DNA of 64,000 nt, taken from the NCBI GenBank assembly GCA_023404705.1, contig JAEYAU010000083.1:1-64000 (forward strand). Direction: 5' to 3'. Numbering within the stretch: position 1 is the first letter of the stretch; the number at the start of each line of letters is the position of its first letter. The notes under the pieces are model-generated. The model made no database searches. It saw nothing but the letters and a program-made list of their open reading frames with translations, and was not told the origin of the DNA. The position numbers and the translations under genes are program-made. This document shows positions 19,163 to 28,414 of the stretch, one piece after another. The stretch is from Pseudomonadota bacterium (GTDB lineage Bacteria > Pseudomonadota > Alphaproteobacteria > Rhizobiales > Xanthobacteraceae).

Positions 19163-20004
19163 TGGAGCCCTACGTCTTCGCCGCCGTGCTGTTCGGCGCG
19201 GCTTGTCACGCCGGCTGGAATGCCGTGGTCAAGTTCGGCCTCGAGCCGTTCACCACCACGGCGCTGATCGCGCTCGCGGGCGCGATCGTTGCGATCCCGC
19301 TCATTCCCTTCGTCGGCATTCCGCCGCTCGCGGCCTGGCCCTGGGTGATCGCCTCGGTGATCCTCCACCTCGGCTATTACATCGGTCTGACCGAGGCCTA
19401 TCGCACCGGCGACATGGGCCAGGTCTATCCGATCGCGCGCGGTACCGCGCCGCTGCTCACGGCCTTCGCGGGCACCTTTCTGATCGGCGAAGGCCTCGGC
19501 CCGGTCGGCTGGCTCGGCATCCTGACGCTGATCGCCGGCGTGTTCCTGCTCTCGCTGCGCGGCGGCAGCGGCCTGCATCTCGACCGGCGCGCCGTCGGCT
19601 TCGCGCTGTTCACCGCGGTGACGATCTGCGCCTACTCGCTGGTCGACGGCCTCGGCGCGCGCATCGCCGGCAACGCGCATGCCTATACGGTGTGGCTGTT
19701 CCTGCTCGATGGCCTCTCGATGCTGGTGTTCGCGGTCCTGCGCCGGGGCAGCGGCGTGCTGGTCGACATGGCGCGCTACTGGAAGAGCGGCTTGATCGGC
19801 GGCACGCTCTCGATGATCTCCTACTGGATCGCGATCTGGGCCATGACGGTCGCGCCCATCGCCATCGTCGCGGCGCTGCGCGAGACCAGCGTCCTGTTCG
19901 GCGCCGCCATCGCGGTGTTCGTCCTCAAGGAGCCGCTGCGCCCCGTGCGCATCGTCGCCGCCGTGATGATCGTGTGTGGCTTGGCACTGATTAGATTGCA
20001 CTGA
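19162..20004 (+). CDS. DMT superfamily transporter (EamA family)
   Basis: A 280-residue inner-membrane protein with about ten membrane helices arranged as two EamA repeats. The segment TEAYRTGDMGQVYPIARGTAPLL is characteristic, as is the C-terminal ETSVLFGAAIAVFVLKEP. EamA proteins usually export amino acids or metabolites. The start shares one base with the upstream stop, so it is expressed with the methylglycine dehydrogenase; exporting a product or intermediate of that pathway is a reasonable guess. Confidence 0.85.
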   Translation: MEPYVFAAVLFGAACHAGWNAVVKFGLEPFTTTALIALAGAIVAIPLIPFVGIPPLAAWPWVIASVILHLGYYIGLTEAYRTGDMGQVYPIARGTAPLLTAFAGTFLIGEGLGPVGWLGILTLIAGVFLLSLRGGSGLHLDRRAVGFALFTAVTICAYSLVDGLGARIAGNAHAYTVWLFLLDGLSMLVFAVLRRGSGVLVDMARYWKSGLIGGTLSMISYWIAIWAMTVAPIAIVAALRETSVLFGAAIAVFVLKEPLRPVRIVAAVMIVCGLALIRLH

Positions 20005-20027
20005 CGCGTCGCGGCACACTCGGCCTC

Positions 20028-20157
20028 GTAGGGTGTGCACGCCGGCCCCGGCCTGTCGTTCTTCTCCGGACGACAATCCGGCGTGCGCACGCGTGCGCTC
20101 GGCGCGAGCGGACGTCGTCATGAATTTCGACTCATGGGCGCGCCGAGCACACCCTAC
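20028..20157. repeat. Interspersed inverted repeat (family A)
   Basis: A 130-bp copy bracketed by GTAGGGTGTGC and GCACACCCTAC, with inner GCGTGCGCACGCGTGCGC. It lies between convergent genes (DMT transporter and SMP-30 protein) and ends 8 bases before the latter's stop codon, so it may serve as a two-sided terminator. Confidence 0.85.
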
Positions 20158-20165
20158 ATGACGAG

Positions 20166-21071
20166 CTAGAACGTCTTCGCCCCATTCACGGTGAGCAGCA
20201 CCCCGTAGAGCGACTGCGCGGCCGTGATGAACAGGTAGTTCCGCTTCGGGCCGCCGAACACCAGGTTGGAGCAGATCTCCGGGACGCGCACCTTGCCGAT
20301 CAGGGTGCCGTCCGGCGCGATGCAGTGGATGCCGTCATCGGTCGCGCCCCAGAGGCGGCCCGCATCGTCGAAGCGGATGCCGTCGAAGCGGCCGGCCGTG
20401 CAGTCGCAGAACTCGCGGCTGTTGGTGAGCCGCCCGTCGTCGGTGACGTCGAACACGCGGATGTGCTTCGGCGCGCCCGGGATGCGGCCGCCGGCCGAGT
20501 CGACGACGTAGAGCTGCTTCTCGTCGCGCGAGAAGGCGAGGCCGTTCGGGCGCATGAAGTCGTCGGCCACGACGGTCATCTTGCCCGCGGCATCGACGCG
20601 GAACACGTAGTTCTTGCCGAGCTCGCTCTCGGCCTTGTGGCCCTCATAGTCCGAGAGGATGCCGAACGGCGGATCTGTAAACCAGATCGAGCCGTCCGAC
20701 TTGACGACCACGTCGTTCGGGCTGTTCAGCCGCTTGCCCTGATAGCTGTCCGCGATCACCGTGATGCGGCCGTCATGCTCGGTGCGCGAGACGCGCCGCC
20801 CGCCGTGTTCGCATGTCACGAGCCGGCCCTCGCGGTCCACCGTATGGCCGTTGGCATAGCCGCAGGGCGTGCGGAAGACGCTGACGCTGCCGTCGCATTC
20901 ATCGTAGCGCAGCATGCGGTCGTTCGGGATGTCCGAGAACAGGAGGAAGCGGCCGAGCGGGAAATAGACCGGCCCCTCGGTCCAGCGCGCGCCGGTCCAG
21001 AGCCGCTCGAGCTTGGCAGTGCGGTTGAAGCAGTCGCGGAAGCGCGGATCGAGGACCTCGTAGTCGGACAT
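20166..21071 (-). CDS. SMP-30/gluconolactonase family protein
   Basis: A 301-residue six-bladed beta-propeller hydrolase. Family metal-site landmarks are visible: Glu in TEGPVYFP, Asn in LNSPNDVVV and Asp in YVVDSAGG, with IWFTDPPFGI between them. It has no signal peptide. Members hydrolyse sugar lactones and similar esters with a divalent metal. A strong ribosome site (GAGGGGAG) precedes the ATG. It lies 51 bases downstream of the LysR gene on the same strand, so the two are probably co-transcribed. Confidence 0.9.
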   Translation of the reverse strand: MSDYEVLDPRFRDCFNRTAKLERLWTGARWTEGPVYFPLGRFLLFSDIPNDRMLRYDECDGSVSVFRTPCGYANGHTVDREGRLVTCEHGGRRVSRTEHDGRITVIADSYQGKRLNSPNDVVVKSDGSIWFTDPPFGILSDYEGHKAESELGKNYVFRVDAAGKMTVVADDFMRPNGLAFSRDEKQLYVVDSAGGRIPGAPKHIRVFDVTDDGRLTNSREFCDCTAGRFDGIRFDDAGRLWGATDDGIHCIAPDGTLIGKVRVPEICSNLVFGGPKRNYLFITAAQSLYGVLLTVNGAKTF

Positions 21072-21122
21072 GCGTTTCTCCCCTCATTCTTGACGTGATC
21101 GCGCCCGGCCGACGGCTGAACG

Positions 21123-22010
21123 TCACTTGGTCGCCAAGCGTTCCTTGGTCGCGAAGCGACCCGCAACATCAAGGAAGGCGCGGATCAAGGCAAGCCGCTT
21201 GCGCTCCTCGAGACACACGACGTATTCGCCGACAGCCAAGTGTGCGTCCGCGACCCGCACCATATGGAAGCGCGGATCGTTGCCGAACTCGCTCTCGAAC
21301 ACCACGCCGATGCCGAAGCCGGCCGCCACCGCCTCGCGCACGGCTTCGCGGGTCTGCACCTCGACCAGGGCGCCGGGCCGCAAGCCCGCCGTGGCGAGGC
21401 GCGCCTCGAACACCTCGCGGGTGATCGAGCCGCGCTCGCGCACCACCAGGTCGCGCCCCGCCACATCCTCGAGCCGAACCCGCCGCCGCCGCCCCCAGGC
21501 GTGCGTGCGCGGCACGAACAGCACCAGCGAGTCGTCGCGCAGCCGCATGGAGAACAGGCGTGGATCCGACGTCATCTTGGCCATCACGGCGATGTCGGCG
21601 CCGTGGTCGATCAGCTGGTCGAGCACGGCTTCGGAATTGTCGATCTTGAGCGAGAAGGTGAGCCCGTCGTGCCGGCGCTTGAGCTCCTTGAGGATCGGCA
21701 TGACGTGATAGGCGCTGTCGGCGCTCACCCGAAGATGCCCCCGTGTCAGCGCCCGCGAGCCCGCGAGCAGCGCCTGCGCTTCCTCCTCGGCCGCGAACAG
21801 CCGGCCCGTCACAGCGAACAGGGATTGCCCGACCGGCGTCAGCCGCACGCCGCGTCCCTTGCGGTCGAACAGCCCGACCCCGTAGCTCGCCTCCAGGGCC
21901 TTCACTTGCGCCGAGAGTGTCGGCTGGCTCACGCTCCCGGTGCGCGCCGCGAGCGAGAAGCTGCCCGCCCGGGCGACCAGGTGAAAGGCGCGGAGCTGGG
22001 TGAGGTTCAT
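21123..22010 (-). CDS. LysR family regulator, divergent from phnW
   Basis: A 295-residue LysR-type regulator. The winged helix-turn-helix is at residues 1-60 (LTQLRAFHLVARAGSFSLAA, then SVSQPTLSAQVKALE), followed by a substrate-binding domain. It is divergent from phnW, and a perfect TATAGA-N5-TCTATA palindrome (22010-22026) overlaps the start codon, as expected for an autoregulated activator of the phosphonate genes. The extreme C-terminus contains a small duplication (ATKERLATK) encoded by two near-identical 15-base units. LysR regulators beside phnW are known for 2-aminoethylphosphonate loci; control of this one is inferred from position. Confidence 0.9.
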   Translation of the reverse strand: MNLTQLRAFHLVARAGSFSLAARTGSVSQPTLSAQVKALEASYGVGLFDRKGRGVRLTPVGQSLFAVTGRLFAAEEEAQALLAGSRALTRGHLRVSADSAYHVMPILKELKRRHDGLTFSLKIDNSEAVLDQLIDHGADIAVMAKMTSDPRLFSMRLRDDSLVLFVPRTHAWGRRRRVRLEDVAGRDLVVRERGSITREVFEARLATAGLRPGALVEVQTREAVREAVAAGFGIGVVFESEFGNDPRFHMVRVADAHLAVGEYVVCLEERKRLALIRAFLDVAGRFATKERLATK

Positions 22011-22026
22011 ATAGACGTGATCTATA
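22010..22026. promoter_or_regulatory. LysR-type operator between lysR and phnW
   Basis: Perfect 6-bp palindrome TATAGA-CGTGA-TCTATA containing the T-N11-A motif of LysR-type sites. It is 79 bases upstream of the phnW start and overlaps the first base of the divergent regulator gene, so it could serve both directions. Confidence 0.6.
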
Positions 22027-22104
22027 GCTTGTATGGAAAGCGCATATTAGAACAATAGGGCGGGGCAGGCTAGAATCGCCCGAGTTCCCGAACATGGATG
22101 GCCC

Positions 22105-23250
22105 ATGCAGAATCCTGCCCGTTCCGAGACCGGCGACCCGCTGCTGCTGACCCCCGGTCCCCTCACCACCGCCAAAAGCGTCAAGGAGGTGATGGTCCAC
22201 GACTGGGGCTCGCGCGACGCGACCTTCCTGCGCATCAACCGCGAGGTGCTCACGCGACTGCCCGAGATCGTCAACGGCGCCGCCGACTATGTCGCGGTCC
22301 CGATGCAGGGCTCCGGCACTTTCGCGGTCGAGGCCATGCTGACGACCTTCGTGCCGCCCAAGGGCAAGGTGCTGCTGCTGATCAATGGCGCCTATGGCCA
22401 GCGCGCCAAGCGCATCTGCGAGATCGCGCGCCGCAAGGTCGTGGTGCACGAGACGCCCGAGGATACGCCGCCCAATCTCGATGTGATCGACCGCATGCTG
22501 GCGCGCTCGAAGGGCATCACCCATGTGTTCGCGGTCCACTGCGAGACCACGTCGGGCATCCTCAACCCGATCGCCGAGATCGGCGAGATCGTCGCGCGCC
22601 ACGGCCGCCGCCTGCTAGTCGATGCGATGAGCGCCTTCGGCGCGCTGCCGCTCGATGCGCAGCGCGTGCGCTTCGACGCGGTCGCGGCCTCCTCGAACAA
22701 GTGCATCGAGGGCGTGCCCGGCCTCGGCTTCGTGATCTGCCGGCGCGAGGCGCTGGCCGAGACCAAGGGCAATGCCACCACGCTGGTGCTCGACCTGCAC
22801 GACCAGTGGCAGAATTTCGAGAAGACCGGGCAATACCGCTTCACGCCGCCGATCCATGTGATCGTCTCGTTCCACCAGGCGCTCACGGAGTTCCTGGCCG
22901 AAGGCGGCGTCGCGGGTCGCGGCGGGCGCTATCGCGAGAACTGCAACATCCTGGTCAACGGCATGCGCGCGCTCGGCTTCGCACCGCTGCTGCCGGACCG
23001 GCTGCAGGCGCCGATCATCGTCACCTTCCGCATGCCGGCCGACTCGCGCTTCGTGTTCCAGGACTTCTACGACCGGCTCAAGGACCGCGGCTATGTGATC
23101 TATCCGGGCAAGCTCACGGTCGCGGACTCGTTCCGCATCGGCTGCATCGGCCGGCTCTATCCCGAGCACATGAACGGCGTGCTGGTGGCGATCCGCGGCA
23201 TCCTGCGCGAGATGGGTGTCACGTCGCTGCAGCCCGCACGGGCGGCTTGA
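22105..23250 (+). CDS. phnW: 2-aminoethylphosphonate-pyruvate transaminase
   Basis: A 381-residue class V PLP aminotransferase that converts 2-aminoethylphosphonate and pyruvate to phosphonoacetaldehyde and alanine. Lys199 in ASSNKCIEGVPGLGF is the expected PLP lysine and Asp173 in LVDAMSAFGA contacts the pyridine nitrogen; LLLTPGPLTT at the start and MQGSGTF are family marks. It is the first gene of phnW-phnA-phnY with a 10-base gap to phnA. The product has no phosphonatase (phnX) here and is instead oxidised by PhnY. Confidence 0.93.
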   Translation: MQNPARSETGDPLLLTPGPLTTAKSVKEVMVHDWGSRDATFLRINREVLTRLPEIVNGAADYVAVPMQGSGTFAVEAMLTTFVPPKGKVLLLINGAYGQRAKRICEIARRKVVVHETPEDTPPNLDVIDRMLARSKGITHVFAVHCETTSGILNPIAEIGEIVARHGRRLLVDAMSAFGALPLDAQRVRFDAVAASSNKCIEGVPGLGFVICRREALAETKGNATTLVLDLHDQWQNFEKTGQYRFTPPIHVIVSFHQALTEFLAEGGVAGRGGRYRENCNILVNGMRALGFAPLLPDRLQAPIIVTFRMPADSRFVFQDFYDRLKDRGYVIYPGKLTVADSFRIGCIGRLYPEHMNGVLVAIRGILREMGVTSLQPARAA

Positions 23251-23260
23251 GGAGGTGGAG

Positions 23261-24511
23261 ATGAACATCCAGAAGATCGGCCGCGAGGTCGAGGCCAATG
23301 GCCGCCGCTACCGCGTCCCGCAGACGCCGACCGTGGTCGTGTGCATCGACGGCTCCGAGCCCGGTTATATCGAGCGCGCGATCGAGGCGGGCCTTGCGCC
23401 GAATTTCGCGCGGCTCATGAAGGACGGCGCGAACCTCACGGCACTCTCCGCCATGCCGAGCTTCACCAATCCGAACAACCTCTCGATCATCACGGGACGG
23501 CCGCCGGCCGTGCACGGCATCGCGGGCAACTACTTCTACGATCCGGCGACCGGCGAAGAAGTGATGATGAACGATCCGCGCTTCCTGCGCGCGCCCACCA
23601 TCATGAAGGCGATGTTCGATGCCGGCGCCAAGGTCGCAGTGGTCACCGCCAAGGACAAGCTGCGCACGTTGCTCGGCAACGGCCTCGATCCCAAGAGCGG
23701 CCGCGCCATCGCGTTCTCGTCCGAGAAGGCCGACAAGGCGACGCTCGCCGAGCACGGCATCGCCGACGTGCTCGCCCGCATCGGCAAGCCGCTGCCGGAG
23801 GTCTATTCGGCGGATCTCTCGGAGTTCGTCATGGCGGCCGGCGTCTCCATCCTCGGCCGCGAGCGGCCGGACCTCATGTATCTCTCGACCACGGACTATA
23901 TCCAGCACAAGGCCGCGCCCGGCACACCAATCGCCAACGCCTTCTACGCCATGATGGACCGCTATGTCGGGTTGCTCGACGCCATGGGCTGCGTGCTCGC
24001 GCTCACGGCCGATCACGGCATGAACGACAAGCATCTTCCGAACCACGAGCCCGACGTGATTTATCTGCAGGACCTGTTCGACGCCTGGCTCGGCAAGGAC
24101 AAGGCCCGCGTGATCCTGCCGATCACCGATCCCTACGTCGTGCACCACGGCGCGCTCGGCTCGTTCGCCACCGTCTATCTGCCCGCCGGTGCTGACGCAG
24201 CCGGACTGGTGGAGCGTCTCGACGAGGTCGAGGGCATCGACGAGGTGCTCGGCAAGGCGCAAGCCTGCGAGCGATTCGAGCTGCCGCCGGACCGGATCGG
24301 CGACATCGTCGCGGTCTCGACCATCCATAAGGTGCTCGGCACCAGCCGCGATCGCCACGACCTCTCGGGGCTGACCGAGCCCCTGCGCTCCCACGGCGGC
24401 CTCACCGAGCAGGTCGTGCCCATGATCGTCAACCGCAAGGTGGCGTTGCGCGAAGGCCACCAGCTGCGCAACTTCGATGTCTTCGATGTCGCGCTGAACC
24501 TCGTCCACTGA
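23261..24511 (+). CDS. phnA: Phosphonoacetate hydrolase
   Basis: A 416-residue alkaline-phosphatase-superfamily enzyme cleaving the C-P bond of phosphonoacetate to acetate and phosphate. All residues known from Sinorhizobium meliloti PhnA are present with a shift of one: Asp30, nucleophile Thr69 (PSFTNPNN), Asp212 and His216 (TDYIQHK), Asp251 and His252 (TADHGMND) and His378 (RSHGGLTEQ), forming the two-zinc site. The ATG at 23261 follows a strong GGAGGTGGAG ribosome site; the in-frame codon at 23216 is rejected. Flanked by phnW (10 bases) and phnY (11 bases). Confidence 0.95.
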   Translation: MNIQKIGREVEANGRRYRVPQTPTVVVCIDGSEPGYIERAIEAGLAPNFARLMKDGANLTALSAMPSFTNPNNLSIITGRPPAVHGIAGNYFYDPATGEEVMMNDPRFLRAPTIMKAMFDAGAKVAVVTAKDKLRTLLGNGLDPKSGRAIAFSSEKADKATLAEHGIADVLARIGKPLPEVYSADLSEFVMAAGVSILGRERPDLMYLSTTDYIQHKAAPGTPIANAFYAMMDRYVGLLDAMGCVLALTADHGMNDKHLPNHEPDVIYLQDLFDAWLGKDKARVILPITDPYVVHHGALGSFATVYLPAGADAAGLVERLDEVEGIDEVLGKAQACERFELPPDRIGDIVAVSTIHKVLGTSRDRHDLSGLTEPLRSHGGLTEQVVPMIVNRKVALREGHQLRNFDVFDVALNLVH

Positions 24512-24522
24512 GGATCGGATAA

Positions 24523-25974
24523 ATGAACATCCAGTCGCAGCCCTCCGTGCGCCACGAGTCGATGCGAATCGCCGGCAAGCCGGTGACCACCGACGAGCGC
24601 ATCGAGGTGCGCAATCCCTACAACGGCACGGTCGTCGGCACGATCCCGGCGGCGCGGCCCGAGCATGTGCGCGAGGCCTTCGCCAAGGCCGCGGCCTACA
24701 AGCCCAAGCTCTCGCGCTACGAGCGCCAGCAGATCCTGCTGCGCACCGCCGAGCTGCTGGCGAGCCGCAAGGAGCAGTTCGCGCGGCTGATCACGGCGGA
24801 GTCCGGCCTGTGCTGGAAGGACTCGCTCTACGAAGCGAGCCGCGCCTATGACGTCTATTCCTTCGCCGGCCAGCTCACGATCCGCGACGACGGCGAGACC
24901 TATGCGTGCGATATCTCGCCCCAGGGCAAGCAGCGCAAGATCTTCACGACGCGCACGCCGCTACGCGGCGTGATCTCGGCGATCACGCCGTTCAACCACC
25001 CGCTCAACATGGTGTCGCACAAGCTCGCGCCCGCGATCGCCACCAACAACCGCGTGGTGCTCAAGCCGACCGAGCTGACGCCGCTGACCGCGCTCGCGCT
25101 CGCCGACGTGCTCTACGAGGCCGGCCTGCCGCCCGAAATGCTCTCCGTGGTCACCGGCAATCCGTCGACCATGGGCGACTCCATGATCACGGATCCGGAC
25201 TGCGACCTGATCACCTTCACGGGCTCGGTGCGCGTCGGCAAGTACATCGCCGAGAAGGCCGGCTACCGCCGTATCGTGCTCGAGCTCGGCGGCAACGATC
25301 CGCTGATCGTGATGGAGGATGCCGACCTCGACAAGGCGGCCGAGCTCGCGGTCACGGGCGCCACCAAGAATTCGGGCCAGCGTTGCACGGCCGTGAAGCG
25401 CATCCTGGTGGTGGAGAGCGTCGCCGACGCGTTCGTCGGCCTCGTCACCGAGAAGGCGAAGAAGCTCAAGGCCGGCGACCCGATGGATCCGGCGACCGAT
25501 ATCGGCACCGTGATCAATGCCAAGGCGGCCGAGCTGTTCGAGCGCCGGGTCGCGGATGCGGTTCAGAAGGGAGCCGTCGTGCTGCACGGCGCCCCGCGCG
25601 AGGGCGCCCTGTTCCCGCCAACCGTGGTGGACCGGGTGCCCTACGACTGCGGGTTGGTGCACCAGGAGACCTTTGGCCCGGTGATTCCGGTCATTCGCTG
25701 CCCGGACGACATCGCCCAGGTGATCCGCATCTCCAATTCCACGGCCTATGGCCTGTCGTCCGGCGTCTGCACCAACCGGCTCGACTACATCACCCGCTTT
25801 ATCAATGAGCTGGAAGTCGGTACCGTGAACGTCTGGGAAGTTCCCGGCTACCGGATCGAGATGTCGCCCTTCGGGGGCATCAAGGACTCGGGACTGGGCT
25901 ACAAGGAGGGTGTGGTCGAGGCAATGAAGAGCTTCACGAATGTGAGGACCTATTCGTTGCCCTGGCCGGCCTGA
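24523..25974 (+). CDS. phnY: Phosphonoacetaldehyde dehydrogenase
   Basis: A 483-residue NAD-dependent aldehyde dehydrogenase. The catalytic Cys288 (KNSGQRCTA) and general base Glu254 (VLELGGND) are intact. The sequence and the position directly after phnA fit PhnY, which oxidises phosphonoacetaldehyde to phosphonoacetate, linking PhnW to PhnA. It starts 11 bases after phnA and ends before a hairpin that separates it from the transporter genes. Confidence 0.92.
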   Translation: MNIQSQPSVRHESMRIAGKPVTTDERIEVRNPYNGTVVGTIPAARPEHVREAFAKAAAYKPKLSRYERQQILLRTAELLASRKEQFARLITAESGLCWKDSLYEASRAYDVYSFAGQLTIRDDGETYACDISPQGKQRKIFTTRTPLRGVISAITPFNHPLNMVSHKLAPAIATNNRVVLKPTELTPLTALALADVLYEAGLPPEMLSVVTGNPSTMGDSMITDPDCDLITFTGSVRVGKYIAEKAGYRRIVLELGGNDPLIVMEDADLDKAAELAVTGATKNSGQRCTAVKRILVVESVADAFVGLVTEKAKKLKAGDPMDPATDIGTVINAKAAELFERRVADAVQKGAVVLHGAPREGALFPPTVVDRVPYDCGLVHQETFGPVIPVIRCPDDIAQVIRISNSTAYGLSSGVCTNRLDYITRFINELEVGTVNVWEVPGYRIEMSPFGGIKDSGLGYKEGVVEAMKSFTNVRTYSLPWPA

Positions 25975-25980
25975 AGAATA

Positions 25981-26000
25981 ATGACGCGGCAACGCGTCGT
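25981..26000 (+). other. Intercistronic hairpin with GNRA-type loop
   Basis: GACGCG-GCAA-CGCGTC (25983-25998), extendable by an A-T and a U-G pair, directly after the phnY stop. The GCAA tetraloop makes it very stable in RNA. No U tract follows, so partial termination or processing between the catabolic and transport genes is more likely than full termination. Confidence 0.55.
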
Positions 26001-26106
26001 TCGTACCGGGGGCAGGTTTGGCGGCAGCTGCGGCTGTCATCGCGTCGTCATCGTGCCATGTGAGCCACGCGCGAATGCGATCAAAAGGAGTCGGAGGGGA
26101 ATTCAA

Positions 26107-27138
26107 ATGAAAACCGGATTAGCGATTACGGCCGCGCTCGGCCTTGCGCTCACGCTTGGGCTGGCCGCACCGGCCGAGGCGCAGCGCACCAAGATGACGA
26201 TCTACACCGCGCTCGAGAACGATCAGCTCGGACCCTTCAAGCAGGCGATCGAGGCCGCCGTGCCCGAGGCCGAGGTGGTCTGGGTCCGCGATTCCACCGG
26301 CGTGATCACCGCCCGCTTCCTCGCCGAGAAGGACAATCCTCGCGCCGACATGGTGCTCGGCCAGGCCGCCACCGCGCTGCTGGTATTCGAGAAGATGGGT
26401 CTTCTGGAAGCCTACAAGCCGAAGGGGGCGGAAGCCCTGAAGGAGGTCTTCCGCGACACCAAGGAACCCTATACGTGGACCGGCATGGACGCCTATCTGG
26501 GCGTCGTCTGCTTCAACACGGCCGAGGCGGGCAAGATCGGCCTGAAGGCGCCGACGTCCTGGAAGGACATGCTCAATCCCGCTCTCAAGGGCAAGCTCGT
26601 GATGCCGCATCCGGCGTCGTCGGGCACCGGATATCTGATGGTCGGCGCCTGGCTGCAGATCATGGGCGAGGCCGAGGGCTGGAAGTTCATGGACGCGCTG
26701 CACGAAAACATCGCGGTCTACACGCATTCGGGCTCCGCGCCCTGCGTGCAGGCTGCGCGCGGCGAGCGCGTGGCCGGCATCGCGCTGGATATGCGCGGCG
26801 CCTCGGAGAAGACCAAGGGCGCGCCGCTCGAGGTCGTGATCCCGAAGGAGGGAACAGGCTGGGAGATGGAGGCGCTCGCCATCGTCAAGGGCACCAAGAA
26901 TCTCGCGATCGCCAAGAAGATCGCCGACTGGGCCGCGACCAAGGGCGCGAACGAGCTCTATTCCAAGACCTATGCGGTGGTCGCGATGCCCGGCGTGGTG
27001 AACTATCCGCCGAACTATCCGGCCACGGCCGAGAAGCAGATGATCAAGAACGACTTCGCGTGGATGGCCGACAATCGCGAGCGCATCCTCGCCGAGTGGT
27101 CGAAGCGCTACGAATCGAAGGCTGCGCCGAAGAATTAA
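26107..27138 (+). CDS. 2-aminoethylphosphonate ABC transporter substrate-binding protein
   Basis: A 343-residue periplasmic binding protein of the iron/2-aminoethylphosphonate class (SBP_bac_6/8-like). Signal peptide at 1-22 ends APAEAQ; the mature protein begins RTKMTIYTALENDQLGPF. The ATG at 26107 has AAAAGGAG and GGAGGGGA upstream; the earlier in-frame ATG at 25981 would bury the signal peptide and is rejected. Its place after phnWAY and before an ATPase and a double permease supports aminoethylphosphonate as ligand (PhnS2-type). It is followed by a strong GC hairpin. Confidence 0.88.
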   Translation: MKTGLAITAALGLALTLGLAAPAEAQRTKMTIYTALENDQLGPFKQAIEAAVPEAEVVWVRDSTGVITARFLAEKDNPRADMVLGQAATALLVFEKMGLLEAYKPKGAEALKEVFRDTKEPYTWTGMDAYLGVVCFNTAEAGKIGLKAPTSWKDMLNPALKGKLVMPHPASSGTGYLMVGAWLQIMGEAEGWKFMDALHENIAVYTHSGSAPCVQAARGERVAGIALDMRGASEKTKGAPLEVVIPKEGTGWEMEALAIVKGTKNLAIAKKIADWAATKGANELYSKTYAVVAMPGVVNYPPNYPATAEKQMIKNDFAWMADNRERILAEWSKRYESKAAPKN

Positions 27139-27154
27139 GGCGCCTGCGACATTG

Positions 27155-27181
27155 GGACGGCCGGGTGCGCCCCGGCCGTCC
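27155..27181 (+). other. Hairpin after the phosphonate-binding-protein gene
   Basis: Perfect 11-bp stem GGACGGCCGGG / CCCGGCCGTCC around TGCGC, 17 bases after the stop codon at 27138. The tail is GCGTCCTTGT, so it is not a clean intrinsic terminator. It probably stabilises the binding-protein mRNA or attenuates transcription into the ATPase gene. Confidence 0.65.
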
Positions 27182-27301
27182 GCGTCCTTGTGCATGCCCA
27201 TCATCCGTATGTGTCCGCCTCTTGCTCCTGTGCGGTTTCTGGTCGACCATCCGACGGCCGGAGCCGGACCGGCGTGACGTGAAAGCAGCGCGGGGCAGGG
27301 G

Positions 27302-28414
27302 ATGAGAGATCCGGGCAAACCGACCATGGCGAGCGAGACCGCCCCGTTCCTGCGTGTGCGCGGGCTCACTAAGCGGTTCGGCACCTTCACGGCGCTCGAC
27401 GAGATCTCCCTCGACATTCTTCCCGGCGAGTTCGTCTGCTTCCTCGGTCCCTCGGGCTGCGGCAAGACCACGCTACTGCGCGCCATCGCGGGGCTCGACC
27501 CGCAAGACAACGGCACGATCGAGCTCGCGGGCCGCGACGTCTCGCGCCTGCCGCCGGCGGCACGCGACTTCGGCATCGTGTTCCAGTCCTACGCGCTGTT
27601 CCCGAATCTCACGGTGGCGGCCAATGTCGCCTACGGCCTCATCAACCGGAAGCGGCCGCGCGCCGAGATCGACGCGCGCGTCGCCGAGCTGCTCGACCTC
27701 GTCGGGCTGCACGACCAGGGAAAGAAATATCCGGTGCAGCTCTCCGGCGGCCAGCAGCAGCGCGTCGCGCTCGCCCGCGCGCTCGCGACCTCGCCCGGCC
27801 TGCTGCTACTCGACGAGCCGCTCTCCGCGCTCGACGCGCGCGTGCGCCTGCGCCTGCGCGACGAGATCAAGATGCTGCAGCGCCGCCTCGGTGTCACCAC
27901 CATCATGGTGACGCACGACCAGGAGGAGGCGCTCGCCATGGCGGATCGCATCGTGGTGATGAACCACGGCGTGATCGAGCAGGTCGGCACGCCGGTCGAC
28001 ATCTACCGCAAGCCCGCCAGCGCCTTCGTCGCCGATTTCGTCGGCACCATGACCTTCCTCAATGCCGAGGTCGCGGGTCCCGAGCGCCTGCGCTTCGGCT
28101 CGATCGAACTCGCCTGCCCGGACGCGAAGCTCTTCGTCGCCGGAACGCCGGTGCGGATCGGCCTGCGCCCCGAGGAGGTGCGCGTGCGCAACCTCGACGG
28201 CGGCACGCCCAACCGCTTCGCCGCCAAGGTCACGCTGCTCGACTTCCTCGGCTCCTTCTGCCGCGCGCAGCTCGAGCCCGAGATCGCGCCCGGCACCACC
28301 ATCCTGGCCGACTTCTCGCTCAACCTGATGCGCGACCTCGACGTGGCCCAGGGGCAGACGCTCACCATCGCGCTGCCGCCGGACTCGCTGCGCGTCTTCA
28401 CGGCGCACGCATGA
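27302..28414 (+). CDS. 2-aminoethylphosphonate ABC transporter ATP-binding protein
   Basis: A 370-residue ATPase of the spermidine/iron/phosphonate importer type with a C-terminal TOBE domain. Walker A GPSGCGKTT, Q-loop VFQSYALFPNLTV, signature LSGGQQQR, Walker B LLLLDEPLSALD and MVTHDQEEA are intact; TOBE spans about 285-365. The start could also be the ATG at 27326 (MASETAPFLRVRG); the ATG at 27302 has a purine run directly against it. Overlaps the permease gene by 4 bases (ATGA). Confidence 0.9.
   Translation: MRDPGKPTMASETAPFLRVRGLTKRFGTFTALDEISLDILPGEFVCFLGPSGCGKTTLLRAIAGLDPQDNGTIELAGRDVSRLPPAARDFGIVFQSYALFPNLTVAANVAYGLINRKRPRAEIDARVAELLDLVGLHDQGKKYPVQLSGGQQQRVALARALATSPGLLLLDEPLSALDARVRLRLRDEIKMLQRRLGVTTIMVTHDQEEALAMADRIVVMNHGVIEQVGTPVDIYRKPASAFVADFVGTMTFLNAEVAGPERLRFGSIELACPDAKLFVAGTPVRIGLRPEEVRVRNLDGGTPNRFAAKVTLLDFLGSFCRAQLEPEIAPGTTILADFSLNLMRDLDVAQGQTLTIALPPDSLRVFTAHA

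Noticed and set aside
22029..22058. phnW promoter TTGTAT-N18-CAATAG
   Set aside because: Spacing is long and the -10 is poor; a LysR-activated promoter need not match, so it is not listed as a feature.
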